Source: Candidatus Levyibacteriota bacterium
GTDB taxonomy: Bacteria; Patescibacteria; Microgenomatia; Levybacterales; UBA12049
Reading direction: 5' to 3'
Assembly (NCBI GenBank): GCA_029260965.1
Contig: JAJDCG010000001.1
Span: 485,592 to 549,591 of the forward strand
Length of the DNA: 64,000 bases
The position numbers were made by a program, and so were the translations under genes. This document shows positions 5,746 through 14,868 of this stretch, piece after piece. The notes beneath the pieces were generated by a model. It did no database searches. It was given only the letters and a program-made list of their open reading frames with translations, and was not told where the DNA came from. How positions within the stretch are numbered: the stretch's first letter is position 1; every line of letters starts with the position of its first letter.

Positions 5746-8568
5746 ATGTTCAAGCCGGTAAAAAGCGCTGTTAACTTTCCAGAGCAGGAGGAAAAACTGA
5801 TAAAATTTTGGAAAAAAAATAAGATTTTTGAAAAATCAGTTGAAAAAGATGCGCCAAATGGTTCGTGGACTTTTCTGGACGGACCGCCTTTTGTAACAGG
5901 TATGCCTCATTATGGATCGCTTTTATCCAGTCTTCCAAAAGATTTATTTGGTAGGTATTTTACCATGAAGGGATATAGTGTCAGGCGTGTTTGGGGATGG
6001 GATGGACACGGACTTCCAATTGAAAACAAAGTTGAGCAGGAACTTGAAATTCAAAGTAAAAAAGATATCGAAGAAGTGGTAAGTGTTAAGAAGTTTATTG
6101 ATGAGTGCAAGCATTATGTAAATATGGTTTCAAGTGACTGGGAATGGTATGTGGATAGGATTGGCAGATGGGTAGATTTCAAAAATGCATATAAAACTTG
6201 GGACAGAGATTATATGGAGTCTGTGATGTGGGTTTTTAAACAAATGTATGACAAGGGATTTGTGTACAAGGGGCTTCGGGTTTCACTTTATTGTCCTCAT
6301 TGCGTAACGCCAATTTCTAATTTTGAAGTTGCGATGGATTCAGATAATTACAAAGATGCACTTGATCCATCTACAATTTACAAATATGAGCTGGAAGGCG
6401 AAAAAGATACTTACATCCTTGCATGGTCAACAACTCCCTGGAATAAAATAGCAACACCAGCTCTTGCTGTTAATCCCAAAATGAAGTACGTGAAAGTTAA
6501 GCAGGGAAAGGAATTTTATGTTTTGGCTGAGACGACACAAAAAGCGCTTGATGGGGAATCTGAAATCGTTGGGAGATTAACAGGTAAAGATCTAGTTGGT
6601 AAAAAATTTGTTCCGCATTATGATTATTACAAAAATCGTGCAAAAGGAAAAGTATTTGAAATATTGGGAGGAGATTTTGTGACTGCTGAGGAGGGAACAG
6701 GTGTTGTGACAATTGCTGCTTATGGTGAAGAAGATATGAAGCTGATGAAAGAAGAAGGGGTTCACACTGAGCTTCATCTTGATGAGGAAGGACATGTTAA
6801 AGAAGACGTGCCTATTTTTGGCGGAATGTATTATCTCAAAGCCAACAAGGCAGTTGATGAAGATCTTGAAAAGCGTGGTCTTATTTATAAAAAAGTTGAT
6901 TATACTCACCGGGTTCCTCTTTGTTGGAGATGTCACACTAGGCTTTACTATGCGCCAATTGATGCATGGTTTGTAAATGTTCAGGATCTCAAGCCTCTGA
7001 TGAAAAAAACAAACTCTGATATTGGTTGGTACCCAAAGCATTTTAAAAATGGAAGATTTTTAAAAAGTTTGGAAAATGCGCCTGATTGGAATATTTCTCG
7101 CAATAGATACTGGGGTTCTCCTGTTCCTGTTTGGGAATGTGAGTGCGGGGAGAGATTTGTTCCTGGATCCATAAAAGAACTCGAGGATGCATCAGGCAGA
7201 AAAGTGACCGAGCTTCACAAGCCTGATATTGATGAGGTAATGGTTAAGTGTAAGAAGTGTGGTAAGGATGCAAAGCGAGTAAGTGAGGTTTTGGATAGTT
7301 GGATTGAGGCAGGATCTGCTTCTTTTGCAGAGCGACATTTTCCGTTTAAAAAGGATGAAAAACTAGATGATTTTTTTCCTCCTGATTTTATTGCTGAATA
7401 TACGGGTCAGATCAGAGCTTGGTTTTATGTACTTCATGTGATTGGCGCTGCGATTTATAAATCTCCTTCATTTAAAAATGTTTTGGTCGAGGGTGTGATA
7501 CTTGGAACAGATGGCAGAAAAATGAGTAAGAATTTTAAAAATTATCCAGATCCTCGAGAAATGCTTGATAAGTACGGCGGAGATGCGTTGAGGTTCTATC
7601 TGCTTGGTTCACCCGTGATGAAGGGTGAGGATATCTTGATTTCAGAGGATGCGTACAAATCCCAAATAAGAGGAACCATGCTTATTCTTTGGAATACATA
7701 TAATTTTTTTGTAACTTATGCCAATTTGGACGCTTGGCATCAGGCAAAAAACATCAAGCAAAAAGAAATAAGTAAAAACATTTTGGATATTTGGGTTTTA
7801 GCGTTGCTAAATAATTTAATTTCTGATGTGACAAAAAGCTTAGATAATTATGATACAGTAACGGCAATTGAATCGATAAAAAAATTCGTTGATGATTTTT
7901 CAACTTGGTATGTTAGAAGAAGTAGGAACAGGGTTGGGCCAAGCGCAACTGATCAAGATGATAAAGATGCATTTTATTCTACCTCTTTTGAGGCATTAAC
8001 TACTCTTTGTAAATTGCTTGCGCCAATTGCGCCTTTTATATCTGATTCAATTTATAAAAATTTGACAGAGGAAGAATCAGTGCATTTAGCTGATTGGCCT
8101 TTGTCAAACTCAAAACTTACAACACAAAACTCAAAACTGATTAATGATATGAAAATGGTTAGAAAAATTGTTGAGATGGGATTGTCCGTTAGAAAAGATG
8201 CAGGTATAAGAGTAAAACAACCACTCTCAAGCCTTACTGTTTTGGGTACAGATGAATCTATACTAGATGAAGCTTTGCATTTTCTTATAAAAGATGAGGT
8301 TAATGTAAAAGATGTAAAATTTGAAAAAGCAAAAGAGTTAAAAGTTGATCTAGATACAAAAATAACACCAATTCTTGAAGCAGAAGGAAAAGCGCGTGAT
8401 ATTATCAGAATGATTCAGGAAGAGAGGAAAATGCTTAGTACTGCACTTGATGAAAAGGTGGATGTATTTTTGCCTGAATGGCCCGTTATGTGTGAAGAAG
8501 AAATAAAAAGAAAAGCGCTTATAAATGAATTGTTAAATGGAGACTTTAAAGTCAAAAGATTGTCATGA
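5746..8568 (+). CDS. ileS: Isoleucyl-tRNA synthetase
   Basis: Class I aminoacyl-tRNA synthetase charging tRNA-Ile, 940 residues. The Rossmann fold opens with PPFVTGMPHYGSL (residues 48-60), where the usual HIGH-type HYGH reads HYGS. GWDGHGLPIE follows, the CP1 editing domain occupies roughly 190-400, CWRCHT is at about 395, and the KMSKS loop is present as KMSKN (near 595). The anticodon-binding domain continues to the end; no C-terminal zinc finger is seen. The short repeat NSKLTTQNSKL lies in the anticodon-binding part near residue 790. The stop overlaps the next gene's start (ATGA). Confidence 0.97.
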   Translation: MFKPVKSAVNFPEQEEKLIKFWKKNKIFEKSVEKDAPNGSWTFLDGPPFVTGMPHYGSLLSSLPKDLFGRYFTMKGYSVRRVWGWDGHGLPIENKVEQELEIQSKKDIEEVVSVKKFIDECKHYVNMVSSDWEWYVDRIGRWVDFKNAYKTWDRDYMESVMWVFKQMYDKGFVYKGLRVSLYCPHCVTPISNFEVAMDSDNYKDALDPSTIYKYELEGEKDTYILAWSTTPWNKIATPALAVNPKMKYVKVKQGKEFYVLAETTQKALDGESEIVGRLTGKDLVGKKFVPHYDYYKNRAKGKVFEILGGDFVTAEEGTGVVTIAAYGEEDMKLMKEEGVHTELHLDEEGHVKEDVPIFGGMYYLKANKAVDEDLEKRGLIYKKVDYTHRVPLCWRCHTRLYYAPIDAWFVNVQDLKPLMKKTNSDIGWYPKHFKNGRFLKSLENAPDWNISRNRYWGSPVPVWECECGERFVPGSIKELEDASGRKVTELHKPDIDEVMVKCKKCGKDAKRVSEVLDSWIEAGSASFAERHFPFKKDEKLDDFFPPDFIAEYTGQIRAWFYVLHVIGAAIYKSPSFKNVLVEGVILGTDGRKMSKNFKNYPDPREMLDKYGGDALRFYLLGSPVMKGEDILISEDAYKSQIRGTMLILWNTYNFFVTYANLDAWHQAKNIKQKEISKNILDIWVLALLNNLISDVTKSLDNYDTVTAIESIKKFVDDFSTWYVRRSRNRVGPSATDQDDKDAFYSTSFEALTTLCKLLAPIAPFISDSIYKNLTEEESVHLADWPLSNSKLTTQNSKLINDMKMVRKIVEMGLSVRKDAGIRVKQPLSSLTVLGTDESILDEALHFLIKDEVNVKDVKFEKAKELKVDLDTKITPILEAEGKARDIIRMIQEERKMLSTALDEKVDVFLPEWPVMCEEEIKRKALINELLNGDFKVKRLS

Positions 8569-9641
8569 TTAAACCTTCAACCATTGATTGGCGTCTCTTC
8601 GGACCGGTTTTAATACTTATTGTCATAAGTCTAATTACACTTTTTGCTATCGATTCTCAATTTTTCTATAGTCAGATAGTAGCACTTTTTATATCATTTT
8701 GTGTTTTTTTTATATTTTCAAAAATTAACATTGAATTTTTGAAAAGTTTTCAACTATACTATTATATTGGTTCAGTTATTCTTCTTTTATCACTATTGGT
8801 TTTTGGACAGGACATAAGGGGTGCGACAAGATGGTTTGATCTGTTTGGTGTACAGATTCAAATATCAGAAGTAGTAAAGCCGATTCTTGCACTTTCTCTT
8901 GCTTCATTTATTGCAGACAATTCCCAAAAAGGAATCCGCGCGTTCTTAATGCCTTTTGTTTTTTTAGTGCCAGTATTTGTCTTGATATTTTTGCAGCCTG
9001 ATTTGGGTAGTGCTGTTATATATTTACTAACTTTGATTTTTGTTCTTTTTTTTGTGGGGTTTCCTATCAAGTGGCTTTTGTTTTCTGCACTTCCGTTTTT
9101 GGCAATCTCTCCAATTGTCTGGTTCAGGCTTCACGATTTTCAGAGACAGCGGATACTAACTTTTTTAAATCCAGGCAATGATCCCCTGGGCACATCATAC
9201 AATGCAGTTCAGTCAATAATTGCTGTTGGGTCTGGGGGGATTTTCGGGAGGGGATTGTCAGAGGGAACACAATCTGTTTTGAAATTTCTCCCAGAGAGAC
9301 AGACCGATTTTATTTTTGCTACAATTGCTGAGGCCCTGGGGTTCTTGGGTGCAAGTATAGTTGTCGCCTCTTTTATGTTTTTTATCTTTAGATTGTATGA
9401 AATCTTCAAAGAATGCGAAGGAGTTTTCGAGAAAGTTTTCATTGCGTCAACTATTGGAATCTTCATGATGCAGGGGATTGTGAATATGGGAATGAACATG
9501 GGAATTTTTCCTATTGTTGGCATAACTTTGCCTTTTGTTTCTCTGGGGGGGTCATCACTTTTGTCAAGTTTCATATTTTTGGGAATCATTTCGTCAATAG
9601 CACGCAGTAACAAAAAAGACGCTGTACTTCAAATAGGGTAG
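8565..9641 (+). CDS. rodA: SEDS peptidoglycan glycosyltransferase (RodA/FtsW family)
   Basis: A 358-residue polytopic membrane protein with about nine to ten hydrophobic helices. SEDS landmarks include ISEVVKPILAL, FLQPDLGSAVIY, FGRGLSEGTQSVLKFLPE and QTDFIFATIAEALGFLGA, the last containing the catalytic-region Asp of the LPExxTDFIFA motif. SEDS proteins polymerise lipid II with a class B PBP. RodA is preferred over FtsW because of length and the absence of a long N-terminal extension, but the two are hard to separate by eye. It overlaps ileS by 4 bases and is translationally coupled. No PBP gene is adjacent. Confidence 0.9.
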   Translation: MIKPSTIDWRLFGPVLILIVISLITLFAIDSQFFYSQIVALFISFCVFFIFSKINIEFLKSFQLYYYIGSVILLLSLLVFGQDIRGATRWFDLFGVQIQISEVVKPILALSLASFIADNSQKGIRAFLMPFVFLVPVFVLIFLQPDLGSAVIYLLTLIFVLFFVGFPIKWLLFSALPFLAISPIVWFRLHDFQRQRILTFLNPGNDPLGTSYNAVQSIIAVGSGGIFGRGLSEGTQSVLKFLPERQTDFIFATIAEALGFLGASIVVASFMFFIFRLYEIFKECEGVFEKVFIASTIGIFMMQGIVNMGMNMGIFPIVGITLPFVSLGGSSLLSSFIFLGIISSIARSNKKDAVLQIG

Positions 9642-9648
9642 TTGCTGA

Positions 9649-9677
9649 TTGATCAACCTCGAGTATTTTGCTATAAT
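9649..9677 (+). promoter_or_regulatory. rplU promoter TTGATC-17-TATAAT
   Basis: The -35 is at 9649-9654 and a perfect -10 at 9672-9677. Predicted transcription start near 9684, giving a leader of only about 6 bases before the rplU ATG at 9690. This excludes the upstream TTG at 9642 as a start. Confidence 0.7.
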
Positions 9678-9689
9678 TGTGAAATTGAT

Positions 9690-10037
9690 ATGAAATACGC
9701 TGTAGTGCAAACAGGTGGAAAACAATATAAGGTAGAGGAAAATCAATTTTTAGAAGTTGAAAGACTTGACTCAAAAGTGGGTAGTAGTTTTGATTTTGAA
9801 AAGGTTCTTCTTTTTGTAGAAAACGATGAAGTTAAAATAGGTACACCTTATTTGAGTGGCGTAGTTGTTTCAGCAAAGGTTGTTGAGGAAAAAAGAGGCG
9901 AAAAGATAAGGGTAGCAAGGTTCAAGGCAAAGGCTCGTGTTAGAACCATAAAAGGGCATAGGCAAAGTCTCACAAAGCTCCAGGTCACCAAGATTGCATC
10001 AGGCAAGGTTAAAGCAGAGAAGGAACAAGCAAAATAG
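9690..10037 (+). CDS. rplU: 50S ribosomal protein L21
   Basis: A 115-residue ribosomal protein. The start MKYAVVQTGGKQYKV is the canonical L21 N-terminus. The middle holds VGTPYL-type features (IGTPYLSGVVVSAKVV), and a basic region contains the L21 signature RTIKGHRQSLTKLQVTKI. L21 binds 23S rRNA. It precedes rpmA as in most bacteria, although here rpmA has its own promoter. Confidence 0.98.
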   Translation: MKYAVVQTGGKQYKVEENQFLEVERLDSKVGSSFDFEKVLLFVENDEVKIGTPYLSGVVVSAKVVEEKRGEKIRVARFKAKARVRTIKGHRQSLTKLQVTKIASGKVKAEKEQAK

Positions 10038-10049
10038 CTTGATTTATCT

Positions 10050-10078
10050 TGACAATCGTGAAAAGTTGTCGTAATATT
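10050..10078 (+). promoter_or_regulatory. rpmA promoter TTGACA-17-TAATAT
   Basis: Consensus -35 (10050-10055) and near-consensus -10 (10073-10078). The predicted leader is about 18 bases and has no Shine-Dalgarno sequence. Confidence 0.7.
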
Positions 10079-10102
10079 GAGCAGATTTCACAATAGTAAA
10101 AT

Positions 10103-10354
10103 ATGGCACATACAAAAGCACAAGGATCAGTAAAAGGTAACCGCGATTCGCGTCCAAAAATGAGGGGAGTGAAGCTCTTTGGTGGGGAAAAAGCGAAAGC
10201 GGGAAGCATAATTGTTAGACAAAAAGGAGGTAAGTTTAAGGCTGGAAAAAACGTTTCAACCGGAAAAGATTTCACTCTATTTGCATTAGCTGAGGGTAAT
10301 GTTAGGTTCAAAACTCTCAAGGGAAAAAAGTTTGTAGAAGTTGTAAATGGATAA
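10103..10354 (+). CDS. rpmA: 50S ribosomal protein L27
   Basis: An 83-residue ribosomal protein near the peptidyl-transferase centre. MAHTKAQGSVKGNRDSRPK at the start corresponds to L27's N-terminal arm but reads HTKAQGSVKNGRDS-like, and GSIIVRQKGGKFKAG matches the L27 signature (GSIIVRQRGTKFHPG). There is no removable N-terminal extension of the Firmicutes type. The 3' end overlaps parB by 8 bases. Confidence 0.97.
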   Translation: MAHTKAQGSVKGNRDSRPKMRGVKLFGGEKAKAGSIIVRQKGGKFKAGKNVSTGKDFTLFALAEGNVRFKTLKGKKFVEVVNG

Positions 10355-11165
10355 TCCAACAGAACATATTTATCGGCTAGAGACTGTTAATCTTCAGTCG
10401 AATCCCTTGCAACCTCGTGGTGTTATAACTCCAGATTCTCTTACAGATCTCGTTGAATCAATTCGTGAGCAGGGAATACTAGAACCCATTGTTGTTGCTG
10501 AGACACCAGCAGGTTATCAGATAATTGCAGGAGAGAGGCGTTGGAGGGCAGCTAAAATACTCGGTTTAAAGGAAGTTCCAGTTGTTGTTAAGAAAACAAC
10601 TCCTCAGGGCATGCTTGAGATGTCTATTGTCGAGAATGTCCAAAGAGAAGATCTTAATCCTATTGAAAAAGCTTTAGCTTATAAAAGACTTATTGATGAA
10701 TTTGGATTGGGTACAACAGAAGTGGCTAAAAGAGTAGGAAAGAGTTTGCCAGCAGTATCCAATACTATTAGACTTCTCTCTCTCCCAGATGCAGTTAAGG
10801 ACGCACTGGTTGCAGGTGTAATAACAGAAGGTCATGTTCGTCCTCTACTCTCGCTTGGCGAGCACAAGTTGATGCTTGAGGTCTTTAAGACAATATTACG
10901 AGAAAACTACACTGTCAGACAAACTGAAGAGTTAGCAAGGAAAATGAAAGGTGAACTCCAAAAAAAGGAACCGACTTCTGAAAAAGATCAAATATGGGTA
11001 CCAGAACAAGACGAAATGGCCAGTAGAATTGAAAAAAAACACGGTTTTGATAATGTAAAGATATTCCAATCCAGCAAGCTTGCTCGTATAACATTGGTAG
11101 TAAAAGGTGATCCAGAGACAACAAGTAAAAAGTTGAAAGAGGTACACGACATCCTTATTCGTTAA
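10347..11165 (+). CDS. parB: ParB/Spo0J-family chromosome partitioning protein
   Basis: A 272-residue DNA-binding CTPase-type partition protein. The N-terminal domain contains NPLQPRG, the catalytic or CTP-binding motif GERRWRAAK (near 62-70) and ENVQREDLNPIEKA (near 96). An HTH domain (EVAKRVGKSLPAVSNTIRLL, about 122-141) follows. The C-terminal 60 residues may form the dimerisation region. No parA lies next to it and no parS consensus (TGTTTCACGTGAAACA type) was noticed nearby. Start overlap with rpmA suggests coupling to ribosomal protein expression. Confidence 0.95.
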   Translation: MDNPTEHIYRLETVNLQSNPLQPRGVITPDSLTDLVESIREQGILEPIVVAETPAGYQIIAGERRWRAAKILGLKEVPVVVKKTTPQGMLEMSIVENVQREDLNPIEKALAYKRLIDEFGLGTTEVAKRVGKSLPAVSNTIRLLSLPDAVKDALVAGVITEGHVRPLLSLGEHKLMLEVFKTILRENYTVRQTEELARKMKGELQKKEPTSEKDQIWVPEQDEMASRIEKKHGFDNVKIFQSSKLARITLVVKGDPETTSKKLKEVHDILIR

Positions 11166-11170
11166 ATTCT

Positions 11171-11734
11171 TTATTCCCCGTAAGGATTTGAGATCCCCCT
11201 GATGTTGTTGAGTGGCCAGTAAACAAGCATTGATTTTCCAATAATTTTTTTAGTTTCTAGAAATCCCCATTCTCTAGAGTCTGAAGAGAAAGGACGATTG
11301 TCACCAAAAACTAGATAATTATCTGGTGGTACGGTAACTGGAATTCCTTCATGCATAAATCCACCTCCGAAAGTTTTAACACCATTTGAGAGATACGCAC
11401 TTTCATCAATTTTTTTACCATTTACGAAGACTGCGCCGTCTTGTATGTAAACGGAATCACCATGAATTCCGATAATTCGTTTTATAAAATCTTTGTCAGG
11501 CTCTGTTGGAGACTTAAATACTATTACATCCCCTCTTTCTAAGTCTTCGAATTTCAGGCTGATAAGACTAGTTAAGATATATTCCTTATTCTTAAATGTA
11601 GGGTCCATAGATTGTCCACTTACCTGAAACGGTCTGAATAAAAAAATGTATATAGCCAGGAAAATTGAGGCTGCCAAAAGCAGTGTTTGAAGGGTGTCTA
11701 GTGTCAAGTTATATATTTTTTTAAGTATTTCCAT
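11171..11734 (-). CDS. lepB: Signal peptidase I
   Basis: A 187-residue membrane serine protease that removes Sec/Tat signal peptides. One N-terminal transmembrane helix (about residues 14-34) is followed by the nucleophile in GQSMDPTF (Ser near 41) and the general-base lysine in DFIKRIIGI (near 82). VFGDNRPFSSDSREWG is box E. It is convergent with parB with a 5-base gap. The start is supported by the promoter placed 6 bases upstream. Confidence 0.96.
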   Translation of the reverse strand: MEILKKIYNLTLDTLQTLLLAASIFLAIYIFLFRPFQVSGQSMDPTFKNKEYILTSLISLKFEDLERGDVIVFKSPTEPDKDFIKRIIGIHGDSVYIQDGAVFVNGKKIDESAYLSNGVKTFGGGFMHEGIPVTVPPDNYLVFGDNRPFSSDSREWGFLETKKIIGKSMLVYWPLNNIRGISNPYGE

Positions 11735-11740
11735 TCGATT

Positions 11741-11769
11741 ATTATCTGATGTCTTATGTTATTTGTCAA
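11741..11769 (-). promoter_or_regulatory. lepB promoter TTGACA-17-GATAAT, leaderless
   Basis: On the minus strand the -35 is at 11769-11764 and the -10 at 11746-11741, ending 6 bases before the lepB ATG. Confidence 0.65.
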
Positions 11770-11780
11770 TTTGATTACAA

Positions 11781-12533
11781 TTATCTAATTGTATTCTGCT
11801 TGAACGGAGGTGGAATTCGGAACCAAACAGTATAAACATACCCTAGAGCGTACTCATATAATGTTTTAACAATGCCCTTTTTCCATCTTCTAGGAGAATT
11901 TTCAATTATGAGGTTTCTTTTAAATACAACTTTTCCGTACTGTTTTAATCTCAAGCCTAGGTCGACTTCAAAGCTCATCTTAAATTTTAGATCCATACCA
12001 TTTATTAAACTAAAATAATCTTTTTTAATAGCAAAATTAAAGCCAGATATATGTGGCTTGCCAATCAAGAAATTAAAACTAACAAAAAGAGAATAGAGAT
12101 GTCCAAGTAACTCGCTTAGTATTTTTGAGTTTGTAATTACAATTGCAGATCCTGTAACTGCAATAACGTCATCTCTGGAGAGAGTGGATGCGATTTTTTC
12201 TAGCCAATTTTTTCTTGGTTGAGAATCTGCATCTGTGATTGCTACGATCCTGGTGGTACTCATTCTTATTCCTGTATCGTATGCAAATACCGCCCCTTGT
12301 CTTTTTTCATATATTATTTTTGCACCGTATTTTTTTGCTATCTCTACAGTTTTATCAGTTGAATTATTGTCGACAACCGTGATAATAAAATTTTTATAGC
12401 TTTGGTTTCGGATAGATTCAAGAGTTTTGCCAATTAAATCCTCCTCATTGTATGCTGGAATCACCACCGATATTTTCGGGTAATTATTTATTTTGATTCT
12501 TTTATTTTGATCCTCTAGATTGTTGTTATTCAT
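11781..12533 (-). CDS. GT2-family glycosyltransferase
   Basis: A 250-residue GT-A fold enzyme. VVIPAYNEEDLIGKTLESI opens the fold, VVDNNSTDKT follows, and the metal-binding DxD appears as TDADSQP (near 98). The acceptor region contains KMSFEVDLGLRLKQYG. No membrane helices are obvious beyond a hydrophobic stretch near 145. It probably transfers a sugar from a nucleotide- or lipid-linked donor during surface glycan synthesis. It is divergent from the gene at 12585 and may share the regulatory gap with it. Donor and acceptor are unknown. Confidence 0.88.
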   Translation of the reverse strand: MNNNNLEDQNKRIKINNYPKISVVIPAYNEEDLIGKTLESIRNQSYKNFIITVVDNNSTDKTVEIAKKYGAKIIYEKRQGAVFAYDTGIRMSTTRIVAITDADSQPRKNWLEKIASTLSRDDVIAVTGSAIVITNSKILSELLGHLYSLFVSFNFLIGKPHISGFNFAIKKDYFSLINGMDLKFKMSFEVDLGLRLKQYGKVVFKRNLIIENSPRRWKKGIVKTLYEYALGYVYTVWFRIPPPFKQNTIR

Positions 12534-12584
12534 TTATAGCTATTATATAATAAGCAATAGACTTTTTTTGCAAGAATTTATAAG

Positions 12585-13805
12585 ATGAGGATAGGATTTT
12601 TTACAGACGGTTATTTGCCTGCGTTAGGGGGGATTGTTACCTCAGTTAGGATAACAGCTGAGGCACTCGAAAAAAGAGGACACAAAGTTTATATTATTGC
12701 TCCCAAACATCCAAAGTATAAAGATAAAGGTAAAAATGTTTATAGATTAACCTCAATTAAGTTTTTAACCACACCCGAGGTGAGACTTGCCTTACAATTG
12801 CCAGAAAGGTCAATGATAAGAGTTTTTAGACATAATTTTGATGTTATACATGGTCATGGAGGTGGTCCGATTACTTTTTTGGGACTTCAGACTGCTAGGT
12901 TGAAAGGCATTCCATACATAGCAACTTATCACACACTGTGGAACAGATATACACATTATTTTTTAAAAGGAAAGGTTATTCCTACCAAAATGGCGGACAT
13001 AGGAAGTCGTATGTTTGGAAATGTCTGTGATTCTATAATTGCCCCATCTGAAATTATAAAAAGGAAATTAGTTTCATATGGAGTGAAAAGTCCGATTAAA
13101 GTATTACCAACAGGAATAAATATAAATAGTTTTCGTTCAATAGAAAAAGAATTTGTCCAAAAAAAGATAAAAATTAAAAACAAGAAAAAAATTCTTTTAT
13201 ATGTAGGAAGATTAGGAAAAGAAAAATCAGTTGATTTCTTGATTAATGCTTTTAGTTTAATTTATAAAAAAGATAAAAACACTTGCTTGGTATTAGTTGG
13301 AAATGGAAATGAATCAAAAACTTTAAAGCAAGCAGCAAAGGATTTAGGTTTATCAGATAAAATATTTTTTTTGGGTGCTGTGAATAATGATGACATACCA
13401 AAAGTTTATGCAGATGCAGATGTTTTCATTTTTGCTTCAAAAACTGAGACACAAGGGATGGTGCTTTTGGAATCATTTGCATCAGGAGTTCCAGTGGTTG
13501 CAGTTAGTGATCATGCGTTCAGAGGTGTGTTAAAAAACGGAATTAATGGATATGCAGTTAAGAATAATTATAATGATTTTGCAGAAAAAACTCTGCACCT
13601 TATTAATAATCCTAAGACTTACAAATCAATGTCTGATGAAGCGAAAAAAACTGCTGAAGAATTCTCAGCTGATATCATCGCAGAGAGACTGGAGAAGATT
13701 TATCTAAAAATGATTAGAGATCATGCAAAAAGGTCAAAAGACAAAATTAAAAATTCATATTTTAGAACACTGCTAGCTAAAATTCGAGAGCAAATGAAAA
13801 ACTAA
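12585..13805 (+). CDS. GT4-family glycosyltransferase, glycolipid-type
   Basis: A 406-residue GT-B enzyme. The N-terminal MRIGFFTDGYLPALGGIVTS and HGHGG motifs and the donor-site motif FASKTETQGMVLLESFASG (EX7E-like, near 285-303) are typical of GT4. The N-terminus resembles 1,2-diacylglycerol 3-glucosyltransferases and related glycolipid enzymes. A Lys-rich C-terminal tail would suit peripheral membrane binding. It is the first gene of a plus-strand glycan cluster running to 18949. Exact substrate is not deducible. Confidence 0.88.
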   Translation: MRIGFFTDGYLPALGGIVTSVRITAEALEKRGHKVYIIAPKHPKYKDKGKNVYRLTSIKFLTTPEVRLALQLPERSMIRVFRHNFDVIHGHGGGPITFLGLQTARLKGIPYIATYHTLWNRYTHYFLKGKVIPTKMADIGSRMFGNVCDSIIAPSEIIKRKLVSYGVKSPIKVLPTGININSFRSIEKEFVQKKIKIKNKKKILLYVGRLGKEKSVDFLINAFSLIYKKDKNTCLVLVGNGNESKTLKQAAKDLGLSDKIFFLGAVNNDDIPKVYADADVFIFASKTETQGMVLLESFASGVPVVAVSDHAFRGVLKNGINGYAVKNNYNDFAEKTLHLINNPKTYKSMSDEAKKTAEEFSADIIAERLEKIYLKMIRDHAKRSKDKIKNSYFRTLLAKIREQMKN

Positions 13806-13809
13806 ATGC

Positions 13810-14868
13810 ATGAATATTATTTTTATTACACGAAGATTTTACCCACAAATAGGAGGAGTTGAAACTCATGTACTCCAATTATCAAGAGAGCTTATTTCAA
13901 GGGGACACTCAGTGACAGTCATTACAGAAATGCCCAAGAACCTTAGAAACAAAAAAAAAGATAAATATCAAGGAATAGACATAGTGAGGATCAATGTAGG
14001 AGAGGAAGGATTTTTAAAAAAATTTAAAGTCTGGAATGAAATTCTCAAATTTAATTCTTTAATAAAAAAATCGGATATAGTTCACTGTCATGATGTTTTT
14101 TTCTGGTATTTACCGTTTCGTTTTATTTTTCCTAACAAAAAAGTATATACGACATTCCATGGATATGAGACTAGGTTTCCTGTCAGTAAAAAGGCTGTTG
14201 TCGTCAGAAAAATAAGTGAGTTTTTGTCACATGGGAACATTTGCGTTGGAGACTATATTTCAAAATATTATGGTACAAAACCAGGTTTTGTTATTTATGG
14301 AGGAGTAGATGAAGCTTATAAAAAATCTAATACAAAAAAAGTTAACAGCATAAGTAATAAAATTAAAATCGTTTTAATAGGAAGATTGGATTTTGATACT
14401 GGTGTTGAGACATATCTAAGGGCATTGAGCTTGTTGAAGAAGAAAAAAATTGGCTATGAATTTAGAAGTTATGGAGATGGAATATTTAAAGCAGATGCTA
14501 GAAAGTATGGAATGACTAGCGGTTTTGTATTAAATGTAAAAAAAGAAATTGGGAAGTCTGATATTGTTTTTGCATCATCATATCTGATAATACTCCAGGC
14601 GCTTATTATGAAGAAAAAGATAATTGCCATTTTTGACAATCCTCTCAAAGAAGATTATCTAAAAATGTCTCCAATGGGTAAATATATTTACCTTTGTAAA
14701 AATGAAACAGAGATTGTTGAAGTCGTAAAGTCAATAAAACGTGATCCATGGAAATCAGATTCTATGATCGAGCAGGGATATAAATGGGCCAAAATGCAAA
14801 CGTGGGAAAAAATATTAAATGTATATCTGAATCTTTGGAATCAGGGAATCAAAATAATTAATGCATGA
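13810..14868 (+). CDS. GT4-family glycosyltransferase
   Basis: A 352-residue GT-B enzyme, with FITRRFYPQIGGVETHVLQLS at the N-terminus, DIVHCHDVFFWYLPF, FHGYETRFP, and the C-lobe IVLIGRLDFDTGVETYLRAL. The usual EX7E donor motif is not clearly preserved: the region around SSYLIILQALIMKKKIIAIF is divergent, so specificity is likely unusual. It follows the previous gene by 4 bases and overlaps the next start by 4 bases. Confidence 0.85.
   Translation: MNIIFITRRFYPQIGGVETHVLQLSRELISRGHSVTVITEMPKNLRNKKKDKYQGIDIVRINVGEEGFLKKFKVWNEILKFNSLIKKSDIVHCHDVFFWYLPFRFIFPNKKVYTTFHGYETRFPVSKKAVVVRKISEFLSHGNICVGDYISKYYGTKPGFVIYGGVDEAYKKSNTKKVNSISNKIKIVLIGRLDFDTGVETYLRALSLLKKKKIGYEFRSYGDGIFKADARKYGMTSGFVLNVKKEIGKSDIVFASSYLIILQALIMKKKIIAIFDNPLKEDYLKMSPMGKYIYLCKNETEIVEVVKSIKRDPWKSDSMIEQGYKWAKMQTWEKILNVYLNLWNQGIKIINA

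Noticed and set aside
5655..5753. N-terminal extension of the histidine kinase
   Set aside because: It would overlap the ileS start and promoter; the sequence is hydrophobic filler, and ATG 5654 has a -10 box just upstream.
9642..9689. TTG-started extension of L21
   Set aside because: It covers the rplU -35 and -10 boxes, and MKYAVVQTGGKQYKV is the family N-terminus.
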